Assembly (NCBI RefSeq): GCF_002723615.1 | Contig: NZ_KZ304951.1 | Location: forward strand, 605,054 to 669,053 | DNA from: Limimaricola cinnabarinus | GTDB taxonomy: Bacteria; Pseudomonadota; Alphaproteobacteria; Rhodobacterales; Rhodobacteraceae | Length of the DNA: 64,000 nucleotides | Reading direction: 5' to 3' | Part shown: positions 1 through 6,618 of the stretch, piece by piece | Layout: every line of letters begins with the position of its first letter | Position numbering within the stretch: position 1 is the first letter of the stretch | Program-made: the position numbers and the translations under genes | Notes under the pieces: generated by a model | Told to the model about the DNA's origin: nothing | The model's database searches: none | The model's input: the letters and a program-made list of their open reading frames with translations, nothing else

Positions 1-888
1 ACGATCCACCCGGGCAGCGTCGACGCCTTCTTCGAGGCGGCGGAGGCGCGCGGCATGGCGGCTTTCGCGGGCAAGACCTGCATGGACCGCAACGCGCCCG
101 ATTATCTCAGCGACACGGCGCAGAGCGCGCATGACGACAGCAAGGCGCTGATCGAACGCTGGCACGGCAAGGGCCGCGCGACCTATGTCATCACGCCGCG
201 CTTCTCGCCCACATCGACGCCGGAACAGCTCGAGGCGCTGGGCGCGCTCTGGGCCGCGAACCCCTCCTGCCTGATGCAGACGCATCTCTCCGAGCAGGTC
301 GACGAGATCGAATGGGTCAGCGGGCTCTACCCTGAGGCGCGCGACTATCTCGACACCTACGAGCAGCACGGCCTTCTGGGCGCGCGCGGGCTTTATGGCC
401 ATGCGATCCATCTCGAACCGCGCGAAACCGACCGGCTGCGCGAGGTCGGCGCGGGGCTGGTACATTGCCCGACCTCGAACACCTTCATCGGCTCGGGGCT
501 CTTCGACATGGCGGCGCGCATGGCCGAGGGGCAGCGGATCGGGCTGGCCTCGGATACGGGGGGCGGCTCGTCCTTCTCGATGCTGCGGGTGATGGGCGCG
601 GCCTACGAGATCGGCCAGCTCAAGCGCAACCCGATCCACCCCGCGCAGCTTTTGTGGCTCGCCACCGAGGGCTCGGCCAAGGTGCTGCATGCCGAAGGCG
701 AGATCGGACGGCTGGCACCGGGGTCCATGGCCGACATGATCGTGCTCGACCTCGCCTCGACGCCCGGCATCGCGCAGCGCTCGGCGCTGGCCTCGGATAT
801 CTGGGAGGCGCTGTTCCCGACCATCATGATGGGCGACGACCGCGCCATTGCGAAAACCTATGTCGCGGGCCGGCAGGTGAAGGGCTAG
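1..888 (+). CDS. guaD: Guanine deaminase, 3' part (5' end outside window)
   Basis: C-terminal 295 residues of an amidohydrolase that converts guanine to xanthine in purine catabolism; the frame is open from the first base, so roughly the first third of a usual 430-residue protein is missing. The family signature FAGKTCMDRNAP is near the visible start. Expected metal and substrate ligands are present: His in QTHLSEQ (codon 283), His in YGHAIHL (codon 400) and Asp in ASDTGGG (codon 553). It converges on the phosphatase gene at 885-1694, and the two stop codons share the tetranucleotide CTAG. Confident of the family; guanine as substrate follows from the signature. Confidence 0.93.
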   Translation, partial: TIHPGSVDAFFEAAEARGMAAFAGKTCMDRNAPDYLSDTAQSAHDDSKALIERWHGKGRATYVITPRFSPTSTPEQLEALGALWAANPSCLMQTHLSEQVDEIEWVSGLYPEARDYLDTYEQHGLLGARGLYGHAIHLEPRETDRLREVGAGLVHCPTSNTFIGSGLFDMAARMAEGQRIGLASDTGGGSSFSMLRVMGAAYEIGQLKRNPIHPAQLLWLATEGSAKVLHAEGEIGRLAPGSMADMIVLDLASTPGIAQRSALASDIWEALFPTIMMGDDRAIAKTYVAGRQVKG

Positions 889-1694
889 CGCCCCTTGAGC
901 AGCGCCAGCGCCTCGGCGTGGATCCGGGGGTTGGCCGCGGCGAGCACGCGGCCGCCCTCATGCGCGGGGCGGCCCTCCCAATCGGTGACGATGCCGCCCG
1001 CCGCCTCGATCACCGCGATGGGGCCGCAGACGTCGTAGCTGTTGAGCCCCGCCTCGACCACCAGATCGACCTGGCCCATCGCCACCAGCGCATAGGCATA
1101 GCAATCCATGCCGTAGCGGGTGAGCCGCGCGGCTCGGCTTACCGCTTCGAAGCCCGCGCGCTCGGCGGGCGTGCCGACCTCGGGAAAGGTCGTCATCACC
1201 GTCGCCTCGGCCAGAGGGCGCGCGGCGCGGCCGCGCAGCGGCATCTCGCCACGCGGCCCCATGAGGCGCGCGGTGCCGAAGCCGCCCTCGAACCGCTCAC
1301 CGATATAGGGCTGGTCGATCAGGCCGAAGAGAGGCCCCGTCGCGTCGCAGACCGAGACGAGCACGCCCCATGTCGGCATGCCGGAGATATAGGCGCGCGT
1401 GCCGTCGATCGGGTCGAGCACCCAGGTCAGCCCGCTGCTGCCCGGCGTCGCGCCGTATTCCTCGCCCAGGATCGCGTCGTCGGGGCGGCGCGCGGCCAGC
1501 ACCTCGCGCATCGCGCGCTCGGAGGCGCGGTCGGCCTCGGTCACGGGGTCGAAGCCCGCCCCTGCCCCGGTCTTGTCGTCCGTGGCGATGGTCTGGCGGA
1601 AATGCCGCAGCGTCTCGGGGCGCGCGGCATCGGCCAGCGCATGGGCGGTGGCGGCGAGGTCGCGCATGAGATCGTCTGAAAGAGTGCCGGTCAT
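885..1694 (-). CDS. hisN: Inositol-monophosphatase family phosphatase, probably histidinol-phosphatase
   Basis: 269 residues, normal length for the metal-dependent IMPase superfamily. Metal-binding motifs are seen in order: GEEYG near residue 75, DPIDGTRAYISG near residue 95, and a C-terminal YDVCGPIAVIEAAGG block. The insertion RAYISGMPTWGV is typical of the histidinol-phosphate phosphatases (HisN) of alphaproteobacteria, which carry out the penultimate step of histidine synthesis; inositol-1-phosphatase or CysQ is the alternative. No other his gene is nearby, which is usual for hisN. The start at 1694 is the only well-placed ATG. Confidence 0.82.
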   Translation of the reverse strand: MTGTLSDDLMRDLAATAHALADAARPETLRHFRQTIATDDKTGAGAGFDPVTEADRASERAMREVLAARRPDDAILGEEYGATPGSSGLTWVLDPIDGTRAYISGMPTWGVLVSVCDATGPLFGLIDQPYIGERFEGGFGTARLMGPRGEMPLRGRAARPLAEATVMTTFPEVGTPAERAGFEAVSRAARLTRYGMDCYAYALVAMGQVDLVVEAGLNSYDVCGPIAVIEAAGGIVTDWEGRPAHEGGRVLAAANPRIHAEALALLKGR

Positions 1695-1796
1695 GTGGAG
1701 CCCATCCTGATCGGACGGACAGCCCCGCCCCGGCGGGGGCGGTAGCGCGCGAAGGGCGCTCCGGTCAAGCCCGGCGGCCCTTCGCGGCGCAAAGCC

Positions 1797-2165
1797 TCAG
1801 GCGGCGTCGCTCAGAACGCGGGCAAGGTCGAACAGGCGCCGCCGCTGCTGCTCGGGAATCGCGTAGTAGGAGCGCAAGAGTTCGAGCGCCTCGCGGTCGG
1901 CCATCACGTCGCCGGGCAGGTCGCCGGGGCGCGGCTCGGGCTTGGCGGCTTCCATGCCTTCGAAGAAGAAGGAGACCGGAACGCCCAGCGCATGCGCGAT
2001 GTCCCAAAGACGCGAGGCCGAAACCCGGTTCATCCCGGTTTCGTATTTCTGGATCTGCTGGAACTTGATGCCGACCTTTTCGGCCAGCTGCTGCTGGGTC
2101 GTTCCGTTCATCCACCGCCGATGGCGGATGCGCTTTCCGACATGAACGTCAACGGGGTGCTTCAT
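1797..2165 (-). CDS. XRE-family helix-turn-helix transcriptional regulator
   Basis: 122 residues. Residues about 8-65 form a Cro/CI type helix-turn-helix: RIRHRRW, then the QQQLAEKVGI and QQIQKYE helices that mark this family, followed by a short acidic and helical tail with DREALELLRSYY. I chose the ATG at 2165 because it is preceded by GAGGA at good spacing; an upstream in-frame ATG at 2210 lacks a ribosome site. It is probably cytoplasmic and dimeric. Its promoter must lie in the AT-rich intergenic region shared with the divergent membrane gene at 2540, where two palindromes could be its operators (inference). Target genes are unknown. Confidence 0.85.
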   Translation of the reverse strand: MKHPVDVHVGKRIRHRRWMNGTTQQQLAEKVGIKFQQIQKYETGMNRVSASRLWDIAHALGVPVSFFFEGMEAAKPEPRPGDLPGDVMADREALELLRSYYAIPEQQRRRLFDLARVLSDAA

Positions 2166-2255
2166 GTCCTGTCCTCTCAATGTTGCGCATCGGATCTGAG
2201 GTCGAAACAATCGCCTGGATGCGCCTTAAAATATGTCTGGAGCGCGATGGCCCCT

Positions 2256-2271
2256 CTATATACTCATATAG
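2256..2271. promoter_or_regulatory. Palindrome CTATAT-N4-ATATAG, candidate operator
   Basis: A perfect 6-bp inverted repeat with a 4-base spacer (ACTC) in the AT-rich part of the divergent promoter region, about 90 bases upstream of the XRE start. XRE regulators bind short palindromes of this kind, often at their own promoter, so autoregulation is a reasonable inference. No binding evidence is available. Confidence 0.4.
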
Positions 2272-2293
2272 ACACGCTTTGGTTGCATGGGTC

Positions 2294-2315
2294 ATCATGA
2301 CTTTAAGATCATGAT
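2294..2315. promoter_or_regulatory. Palindrome ATCATGA-N8-TCATGAT, candidate operator
   Basis: A perfect 7-bp inverted repeat with an 8-base AT-rich spacer, only 22 bases beyond the palindrome at 2256-2271. The symmetry and placement fit a dimeric regulator site. Which protein binds is unknown; the adjacent XRE regulator is the obvious candidate. Confidence 0.4.
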
Positions 2316-2539
2316 CCGGCGCATTGGATCACACGAACCTGTCCCGATGGACAGGCTGCGGCCCGCCGGTCGCGCCGCTTGCAGGTAACATCGCGCGCGA
2401 CACGTGCAAGGCGGGGCCGGCATCGAGGCGGACCGTCGCCTTTTGCGCACCCGGTGTCGCAGGCTGTCGCAGGCTTCTTGAATCTCTGCCGCCGATCGCC
2501 AATATCGGGACCAAGACGTATATTCCAACGGAGGTCTCT

Positions 2540-3316
2540 ATGGCTGAATTCAACACGATCCGCGCGACGGCCGGGGCCAGTTCCGCGCGGATCGACGAAG
2601 GGCTTCGCGCCCACATGAACAAGGTCTACGGCACGATGTCCGTAGGCATGATCATCACCGCCGCCGCCGCCTGGGCGATCTCGGGGCTGGCCGTCACCAC
2701 CGATCCGGCCCTCGCCATGGCGCAGATCGGCCCCGACAAGTATCTCAACAGCTTCGGCGCGGCGATCTACACCTCGCCGCTGAAGTGGCTGATCATGTTC
2801 GCCCCGCTCATCTTCGTGTTCGGCTTCTCGGCCGGCATGAACCGCATGTCCGCTGCCACGGCGCAGATTGTGTTCTACGCCTTCGCCGCGGTGATGGGCC
2901 TGTCGCTCAGCTCGATCTTCCTCGTCTTCACCGGCGTCTCGATCGTGCAGGTCTTCCTGATCACCGCCATCGCCTTCGCGGGTCTGTCGCTTTACGGCTA
3001 CACCACCAAGAAGGACCTGTCGGGCTTCGGCACCTTCCTGATCATGGGCGTGATCGGCCTGATCGTCGCCTCGATCGTGAACATCTTCCTCGCCTCCTCG
3101 GCGGTGGCCTTCGCGATCTCGGTGCTGGGCGTGCTGATCTTCGCGGGTCTGACGGCCTACGACACGCAGAACATCAAGAACGTGTATCTCAGCCATGCCA
3201 GCCATGGTGACAGCGAGTGGCTGGGCAAGGCCGCCATCATGGGCGCGCTGCAGCTCTATCTCGACTTCATCAACATGTTCATGTTCCTGCTCCAGCTGTT
3301 CGGCAACCGCGAATAA
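2540..3316 (+). CDS. Bax inhibitor-1/YccA family inner-membrane protein
   Basis: 258 residues, with about seven hydrophobic segments beginning near residue 35 (MSVGMIITAAAAWAISGLAV) and ending in a C-terminal LYLDFINMFMFLLQLFGNR, the family hallmark. Members are multi-pass membrane proteins of the BI-1/YbhL/YccA group, linked to calcium leak or protease (FtsH) control; the exact role here is unknown. The start at 2540 is chosen for GGAGG five bases upstream; an earlier in-frame ATG at 2324 would give a non-conserved extension. A strong terminator follows at 3346. Confidence 0.9.
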   Translation: MAEFNTIRATAGASSARIDEGLRAHMNKVYGTMSVGMIITAAAAWAISGLAVTTDPALAMAQIGPDKYLNSFGAAIYTSPLKWLIMFAPLIFVFGFSAGMNRMSAATAQIVFYAFAAVMGLSLSSIFLVFTGVSIVQVFLITAIAFAGLSLYGYTTKKDLSGFGTFLIMGVIGLIVASIVNIFLASSAVAFAISVLGVLIFAGLTAYDTQNIKNVYLSHASHGDSEWLGKAAIMGALQLYLDFINMFMFLLQLFGNRE

Positions 3317-3345
3317 GCGCAAGCGGAACGGAGACCCTCCTTTCG

Positions 3346-3375
3346 GGGGCCGGCGGAAACGCCGGCCCCTTTTTC
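3346..3375 (+). terminator. Rho-independent terminator after Bax-inhibitor-like gene
   Basis: Perfect 10-bp stem GGGGCCGGCG / CGCCGGCCCC with a GAAA tetraloop, followed directly by TTTTTC. It lies 30 bases after the stop at 3316. Confidence 0.9.
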
Positions 3376-3403
3376 GCATCCGGCGACAGGACGGCGCGCC
3401 GGT

Positions 3404-3943
3404 TTACTTGCTCATCCGCGCCAGCTTGGATTGCAGCTCCGCGAGCTGCTTCTTGATGTCGTCGAGATTGTCGTCGCCGGTCTTGGCCTCCGGCCCGGAC
3501 GCGCCCATCATGCCGCCGGTCATCGCCTTGAAGAAGGCCTCCTGCTGCGCGCGCATCGCGTCGAAGCCCGGCATCTGCGCCATGGGCGAGACCTTGGTCA
3601 TGTTCTCCATCATCTTCGACTGACCGTCGCGCAGCATCTCGAAGGAGGCGGCGAGAAACTGCGGCACGACCGAACCGGCCTGGCTGGTATAGCTGCGCAC
3701 GAGATCGGTCAGCACATCCACCGGCAGCACGCTTTCGCCGCGGCTTTCATGTTCGGCGATGATCTGGAGAAGATACTGCCGCGTCAGGTCGTCACCCGAT
3801 TTCAGATCGACGATCTGCACCTCGCGGCCCGCGCGGATGAAGCCCGCGATATCCTCGAGCGTGACGTAGTCGCTGGTTTCGGTGTTGTAGAGCCTGCGGC
3901 TGGCATAACGCTTGATCAGAAGCGGTTTCGCGGTCTCGGCCAT
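3404..3943 (-). CDS. phaR: Polyhydroxyalkanoate synthesis repressor PhaR
   Basis: 179 residues. The N-terminal DNA-binding/PHB accumulation domain is recognisable at residues 6-65 (IKRYASRRLYNTETSDYVTL), followed by the second domain with VLPVDVLTDLVRSY. The C-terminus has helical, Met/Gln-rich and charged segments. PhaR represses phasin and its own gene and is released when it binds nascent polyester. It is the last gene of the phaC-phaP-phaR block but is separated from phaP by a strong terminator, so it needs its own promoter; a TGC-rich palindrome at 3968 may be an autoregulatory site. Start at 3943 has GGGGGA upstream. Confidence 0.95.
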   Translation of the reverse strand: MAETAKPLLIKRYASRRLYNTETSDYVTLEDIAGFIRAGREVQIVDLKSGDDLTRQYLLQIIAEHESRGESVLPVDVLTDLVRSYTSQAGSVVPQFLAASFEMLRDGQSKMMENMTKVSPMAQMPGFDAMRAQQEAFFKAMTGGMMGASGPEAKTGDDNLDDIKKQLAELQSKLARMSK

Positions 3944-3962
3944 CTTCGGTCCCCCAAGGCAT

Positions 3963-3977
3963 GATGCGCTGCAGCAA
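3963..3977. promoter_or_regulatory. GCTGCAGC palindrome upstream of phaR, candidate autoregulatory site
   Basis: GCTGCAGC at 3968-3975, followed by AAAA, lies 20-35 bases before the phaR start. It shares the TGC/GCAGCAA core of the two perfect CTGC-N3-GCAG boxes in front of phaP but lacks the spacer, so it is a degenerate match. PhaR autoregulation is known in related bacteria; its use here is inference. Confidence 0.35.
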
Positions 3978-3996
3978 AAGCCTAGGCCCGTGTTTC

Positions 3997-4035
3997 GCAA
4001 AAAGAAAGGGCGGGCTGCCCGGAGGCAGCCCGCCC
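3997..4035 (-). terminator. Rho-independent terminator after phaP
   Basis: 12-bp perfect stem (4008-4019 with 4024-4035) and a 4-base loop; read on the minus strand it is followed by TTTCTTTTTGC. It separates phaP from phaR, so abundant phasin mRNA would not continue into the repressor gene. Confidence 0.9.
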
Positions 4036-4067
4036 GGTCGCGGCGGGGAGGATCGCCGCTGTCTCGC

Positions 4068-4523
4068 TTACTTCGCGCCAGCGGTCGCGGTGGCCTTGCG
4101 GGTCGCGGCCTGCGCGTCGGTGCCGGCCTTCTTGGCGGCGGCGGTCATGTCGTCGCTCATGTCCTTGCCGGCCGAGAGCATCAGCTCGAGCGTCTCGGTC
4201 TGCAGCTTCTTGGCGATCTCGGCAAAGGCGGCCATGTGCCCGGAGGCGGCTTCGGCCGAAGCGGCGGCGAAATCGCTCATCGACTTGGCGTAATCGGCGG
4301 GCTCGGGCTTGGCGCGGGTCACTTCGCCGAACTTGGCAAGCGTGTCCTGGGCCCACTTGGCCGACAGCTCGGTCGATTTCTGCGCGGCCTCGAGATTGGC
4401 GGCCGACAGTTTCTCGGCGAGAGCGGTCTGGTTGCGGAAGGTCTCTTCCATGTTCTTGGTGTCGACGGGGAAGGAGCCCATCATGTCCTTGAAGATCGCG
4501 GTGAAGTCTTGCTGATTGGCCAT
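4068..4523 (-). CDS. phaP: Phasin, PHA granule-associated protein
   Basis: 151 residues, the usual phasin size, almost entirely helical and rich in Ala, Lys and Glu, starting MANQQDFTAIFKDMM and with the phasin_2 type pattern LAEKLSAANLEAAQ. Phasins coat polyester granules and control granule size and number. The C-terminus is Ala/Lys/Thr-rich (AAKKAGTDAQAATRKATATA), a mild basic tail. The gene lies between phaC and phaR, has two PhaR boxes upstream and a strong terminator downstream, which fits an individually transcribed, highly expressed and PhaR-repressed gene. Confidence 0.93.
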   Translation of the reverse strand: MANQQDFTAIFKDMMGSFPVDTKNMEETFRNQTALAEKLSAANLEAAQKSTELSAKWAQDTLAKFGEVTRAKPEPADYAKSMSDFAAASAEAASGHMAAFAEIAKKLQTETLELMLSAGKDMSDDMTAAAKKAGTDAQAATRKATATAGAK

Positions 4524-4598
4524 CGGAGGTCCCTTTTCTGGTCGCTGGTGCGGCAGCTCTGAGGCCCCGCTTCGTCTCTGATGACCGGAATATGCGTG

Positions 4599-4609
4599 CT
4601 GCACCGCAG
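4599..4609. promoter_or_regulatory. PhaR box 1 (CTGC-ACC-GCAG) upstream of phaP
   Basis: A perfect CTGC-N3-GCAG palindrome, the form reported for PhaR sites in Rhodobacter sphaeroides (recalled from the literature). It lies 76 bases upstream of the phaP start and 17 bases from an identical-type box, in an AT-rich segment likely to carry the phaP promoter. Confidence 0.75.
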
Positions 4610-4626
4610 CAATTCAAGATGTTTTT

Positions 4627-4637
4627 CTGCGGTGCAG
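4627..4637. promoter_or_regulatory. PhaR box 2 (CTGC-GGT-GCAG) upstream of phaP
   Basis: Second perfect CTGC-N3-GCAG palindrome, 28 bases centre to centre from box 1 (close to three helical turns), flanked by T- and A-tracts. Same-face spacing would suit cooperative binding of PhaR oligomers. Confidence 0.75.
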
Positions 4638-4667
4638 CAAAAAACTTTCCCCCACGGCAGATGCCCC

Positions 4668-6494
4668 CTATTCCGCCGCGAGCCGACCGCCGGTGACATA
4701 GCGCCCCGGCGCCGGTCCGAGCGCGGGATGCGCCTTGGAGCCCGGCTCCCGCGCGGGCACCATCTCGCCCGCCCGGGGCTTCAGCCATGCCATCCAGGCC
4801 GGCCACCAGGAGCCTTCGTGCTTCTGCGCGCCCGCGCGCCACTCCTCGGGGCTGTCGGCGGCGGCATCATTTGACCAGTAGCCGTATTTCTTCTTGGCGG
4901 GCGGGTTGACGATGCCCGCGATATGGCCCGAGCCCGACAGCACGAAGGTCTTGTCCTTCGATCCCATCTTTCGCACGCCGCGCCAGCTCGAATCCCACGC
5001 CGCGATGTGATCGCTCTCGCAGCCCACGGCAAAGACCGGCACCGTCACCTCGGCGATCTTCGCCTCGTGGCCTGCCACGGTGAAGCCGGTGGTGGCGAAG
5101 CGGTCCTCTTGGCACAATCCGCGCAGGTATTCGATCGCCATGCGCGCGGGCAGGTTGGTGCCGTCGCCGTTCCAGTAGAGCAGGTCGAAGGCGGGCGGCG
5201 CCTCGCCCATCATGTAGCTGCGGATCGCGGGCTGGTAGATCAGGTCGCGCGCGCGCAGGAAGGAGAAGGTGCGCGACATGTAGAACTTGTCGAGCACCCC
5301 CGCCGCCCGCGCCTCGGCCTCGATCCCGTCGACGAAATCATCGTCGAGGAACACGCCGACCTCGCCCTGATCCGAGAAATCGGTAAGCGTGGTGAAGAAG
5401 GTCGCGGATTTGACCGACTTGTCCTTGCGCGCCTTGAGCACCGACAGCGTCAGCGCCAGCGTCGTGCCGGCGATGCAGTAGCCCACGGCGTTGACCTGCC
5501 TGACCTTGCAGATCTCCTTCACCGTCTCGATCGCCTGGATGTAGCCGTCCTCGACATAATCGGTCATGCCGATCTCGGCATAGCTCGGATCGGGGTTGAT
5601 CCAGCTGACCACGAAAAGCGTGTGGCCCTGTTCGACGACATGGCGGATCAGGCTGTTCTGCGGCTTGAGATCGAGGATGTAGAACTTGTTGATCCAGGGC
5701 GGAAACAGCACCACGGGCGTCTCGTGCACGTCCTCGGTGGCGGGCGCGTACTGGATCAGCTCGAACAGGTGGTTGCGGAACACCACCTCGCCCGGCGTGG
5801 TGGCGAGGTTCTCGCCCACGCGGAAGGCATCGGCATCGGCCAGCGTCACCACGAGGTCGCCCTCATTGGCCTCCAGATCGCGCACGAGGTTCTCCATCCC
5901 GTCGATCAGGCTCTGGCCCTCGGTCTCCAGCGCCTTTTGCAGCGCATCGGGGTTGGTGGCGAAAAAATTCGTGGGGCTGAACATGTCGACGATCTGGCCC
6001 GCGAAATAATCGAGCCGCTTCTTCTCGCGCGGCTCCAGCCCCTCGATCGAGGAGACCGCCCTGCGCACCGCCTCGGCATTGGTGAGGTATTGCTGCTTGA
6101 TATAGGCAAACCACGGATGCGTGTCCCACATCGGGTTGGCAAAGCGGCGGTCTTTCGGCCCATCCGAGGCCGGGGCCTGCGCGCCTTGCATCATCTTCTG
6201 CTGGGTCTCGACGTAATGCTTGAGCGTCTCGCCCCAATAGCCGAGCTGGTGCTCCATCAGCTTGGCCGGGTCGCGCATCATCTCCGACCAGTAGCTGCCC
6301 GCCGCCTTGAGGTAGAGGTCATGGCTCGGCCCCTGCAGCGCCGACGGCACCTGGCGCCCCTGCCCCATCGCCGAGACGAGCCGCTGCGTCAGCTCCTCGA
6401 TCCGGGCGAGATTGGCCTCGAGCCGCGCCTTGGCCGCCATGGCCTCGCCGCCCGCCTCCGCTTCCGCGTTCCTGTCCTGATCGTCAGTTGTCAT
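4668..6494 (-). CDS. phaC: Class I poly(R)-hydroxyalkanoate synthase
   Basis: 608 residues. Polymerises (R)-3-hydroxyacyl-CoA, mainly 3-hydroxybutyryl-CoA, at the granule surface. It has the N-terminal region of class I synthases and an alpha/beta hydrolase core with the lipase-like box GYCIAG (nucleophile Cys340), the catalytic Asp in GCESDHIAAW and His in SGSGHIAGIVNPP. Length and single-subunit layout indicate class I; no phaE lies near. The start at 6494 follows GGGAGGG at correct spacing; an ATG four codons upstream is less well placed. It is divergent from phaZ and upstream of phaP. Confidence 0.97.
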   Translation of the reverse strand: MTTDDQDRNAEAEAGGEAMAAKARLEANLARIEELTQRLVSAMGQGRQVPSALQGPSHDLYLKAAGSYWSEMMRDPAKLMEHQLGYWGETLKHYVETQQKMMQGAQAPASDGPKDRRFANPMWDTHPWFAYIKQQYLTNAEAVRRAVSSIEGLEPREKKRLDYFAGQIVDMFSPTNFFATNPDALQKALETEGQSLIDGMENLVRDLEANEGDLVVTLADADAFRVGENLATTPGEVVFRNHLFELIQYAPATEDVHETPVVLFPPWINKFYILDLKPQNSLIRHVVEQGHTLFVVSWINPDPSYAEIGMTDYVEDGYIQAIETVKEICKVRQVNAVGYCIAGTTLALTLSVLKARKDKSVKSATFFTTLTDFSDQGEVGVFLDDDFVDGIEAEARAAGVLDKFYMSRTFSFLRARDLIYQPAIRSYMMGEAPPAFDLLYWNGDGTNLPARMAIEYLRGLCQEDRFATTGFTVAGHEAKIAEVTVPVFAVGCESDHIAAWDSSWRGVRKMGSKDKTFVLSGSGHIAGIVNPPAKKKYGYWSNDAAADSPEEWRAGAQKHEGSWWPAWMAWLKPRAGEMVPAREPGSKAHPALGPAPGRYVTGGRLAAE

Positions 6495-6618
6495 ACGCCC
6501 TCCCACGCCCTAGTTTGCAGGTGCAGCATGCGGCCTGCCGGGACGGGTTTGCGCCCCGTCTGCCGTCAAGGCGGGGAAAGGCCCGGCGGACCCCCGACCC
6601 CCTGCCTGGAGCAGTCAG
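6495..6618. promoter_or_regulatory. Divergent phaC-phaZ promoter region
   Basis: 124 bases. It contains GCAG-GT-GCAG (6517-6526) followed by CTGC at 6535, i.e. the half-sites of a PhaR box in irregular arrangement but no perfect CTGC-N3-GCAG. Coordinated control of synthase and depolymerase from here is likely; PhaR binding is only possible. Confidence 0.4.

Larger units (their letters stand above)
2166..2539. other. Intergenic region between divergent XRE gene and Bax-inhibitor-like gene
   Basis: 374 bases without a convincing gene. About 2200-2320 is clearly more AT-rich than its surroundings and holds two perfect inverted repeats (2256-2271 and 2294-2315), as expected for a divergent promoter region. 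GGAGG at 2530-2534 is the ribosome site of the gene at 2540. Bases 2330-2500 show nothing I can interpret. Confidence 0.6.
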
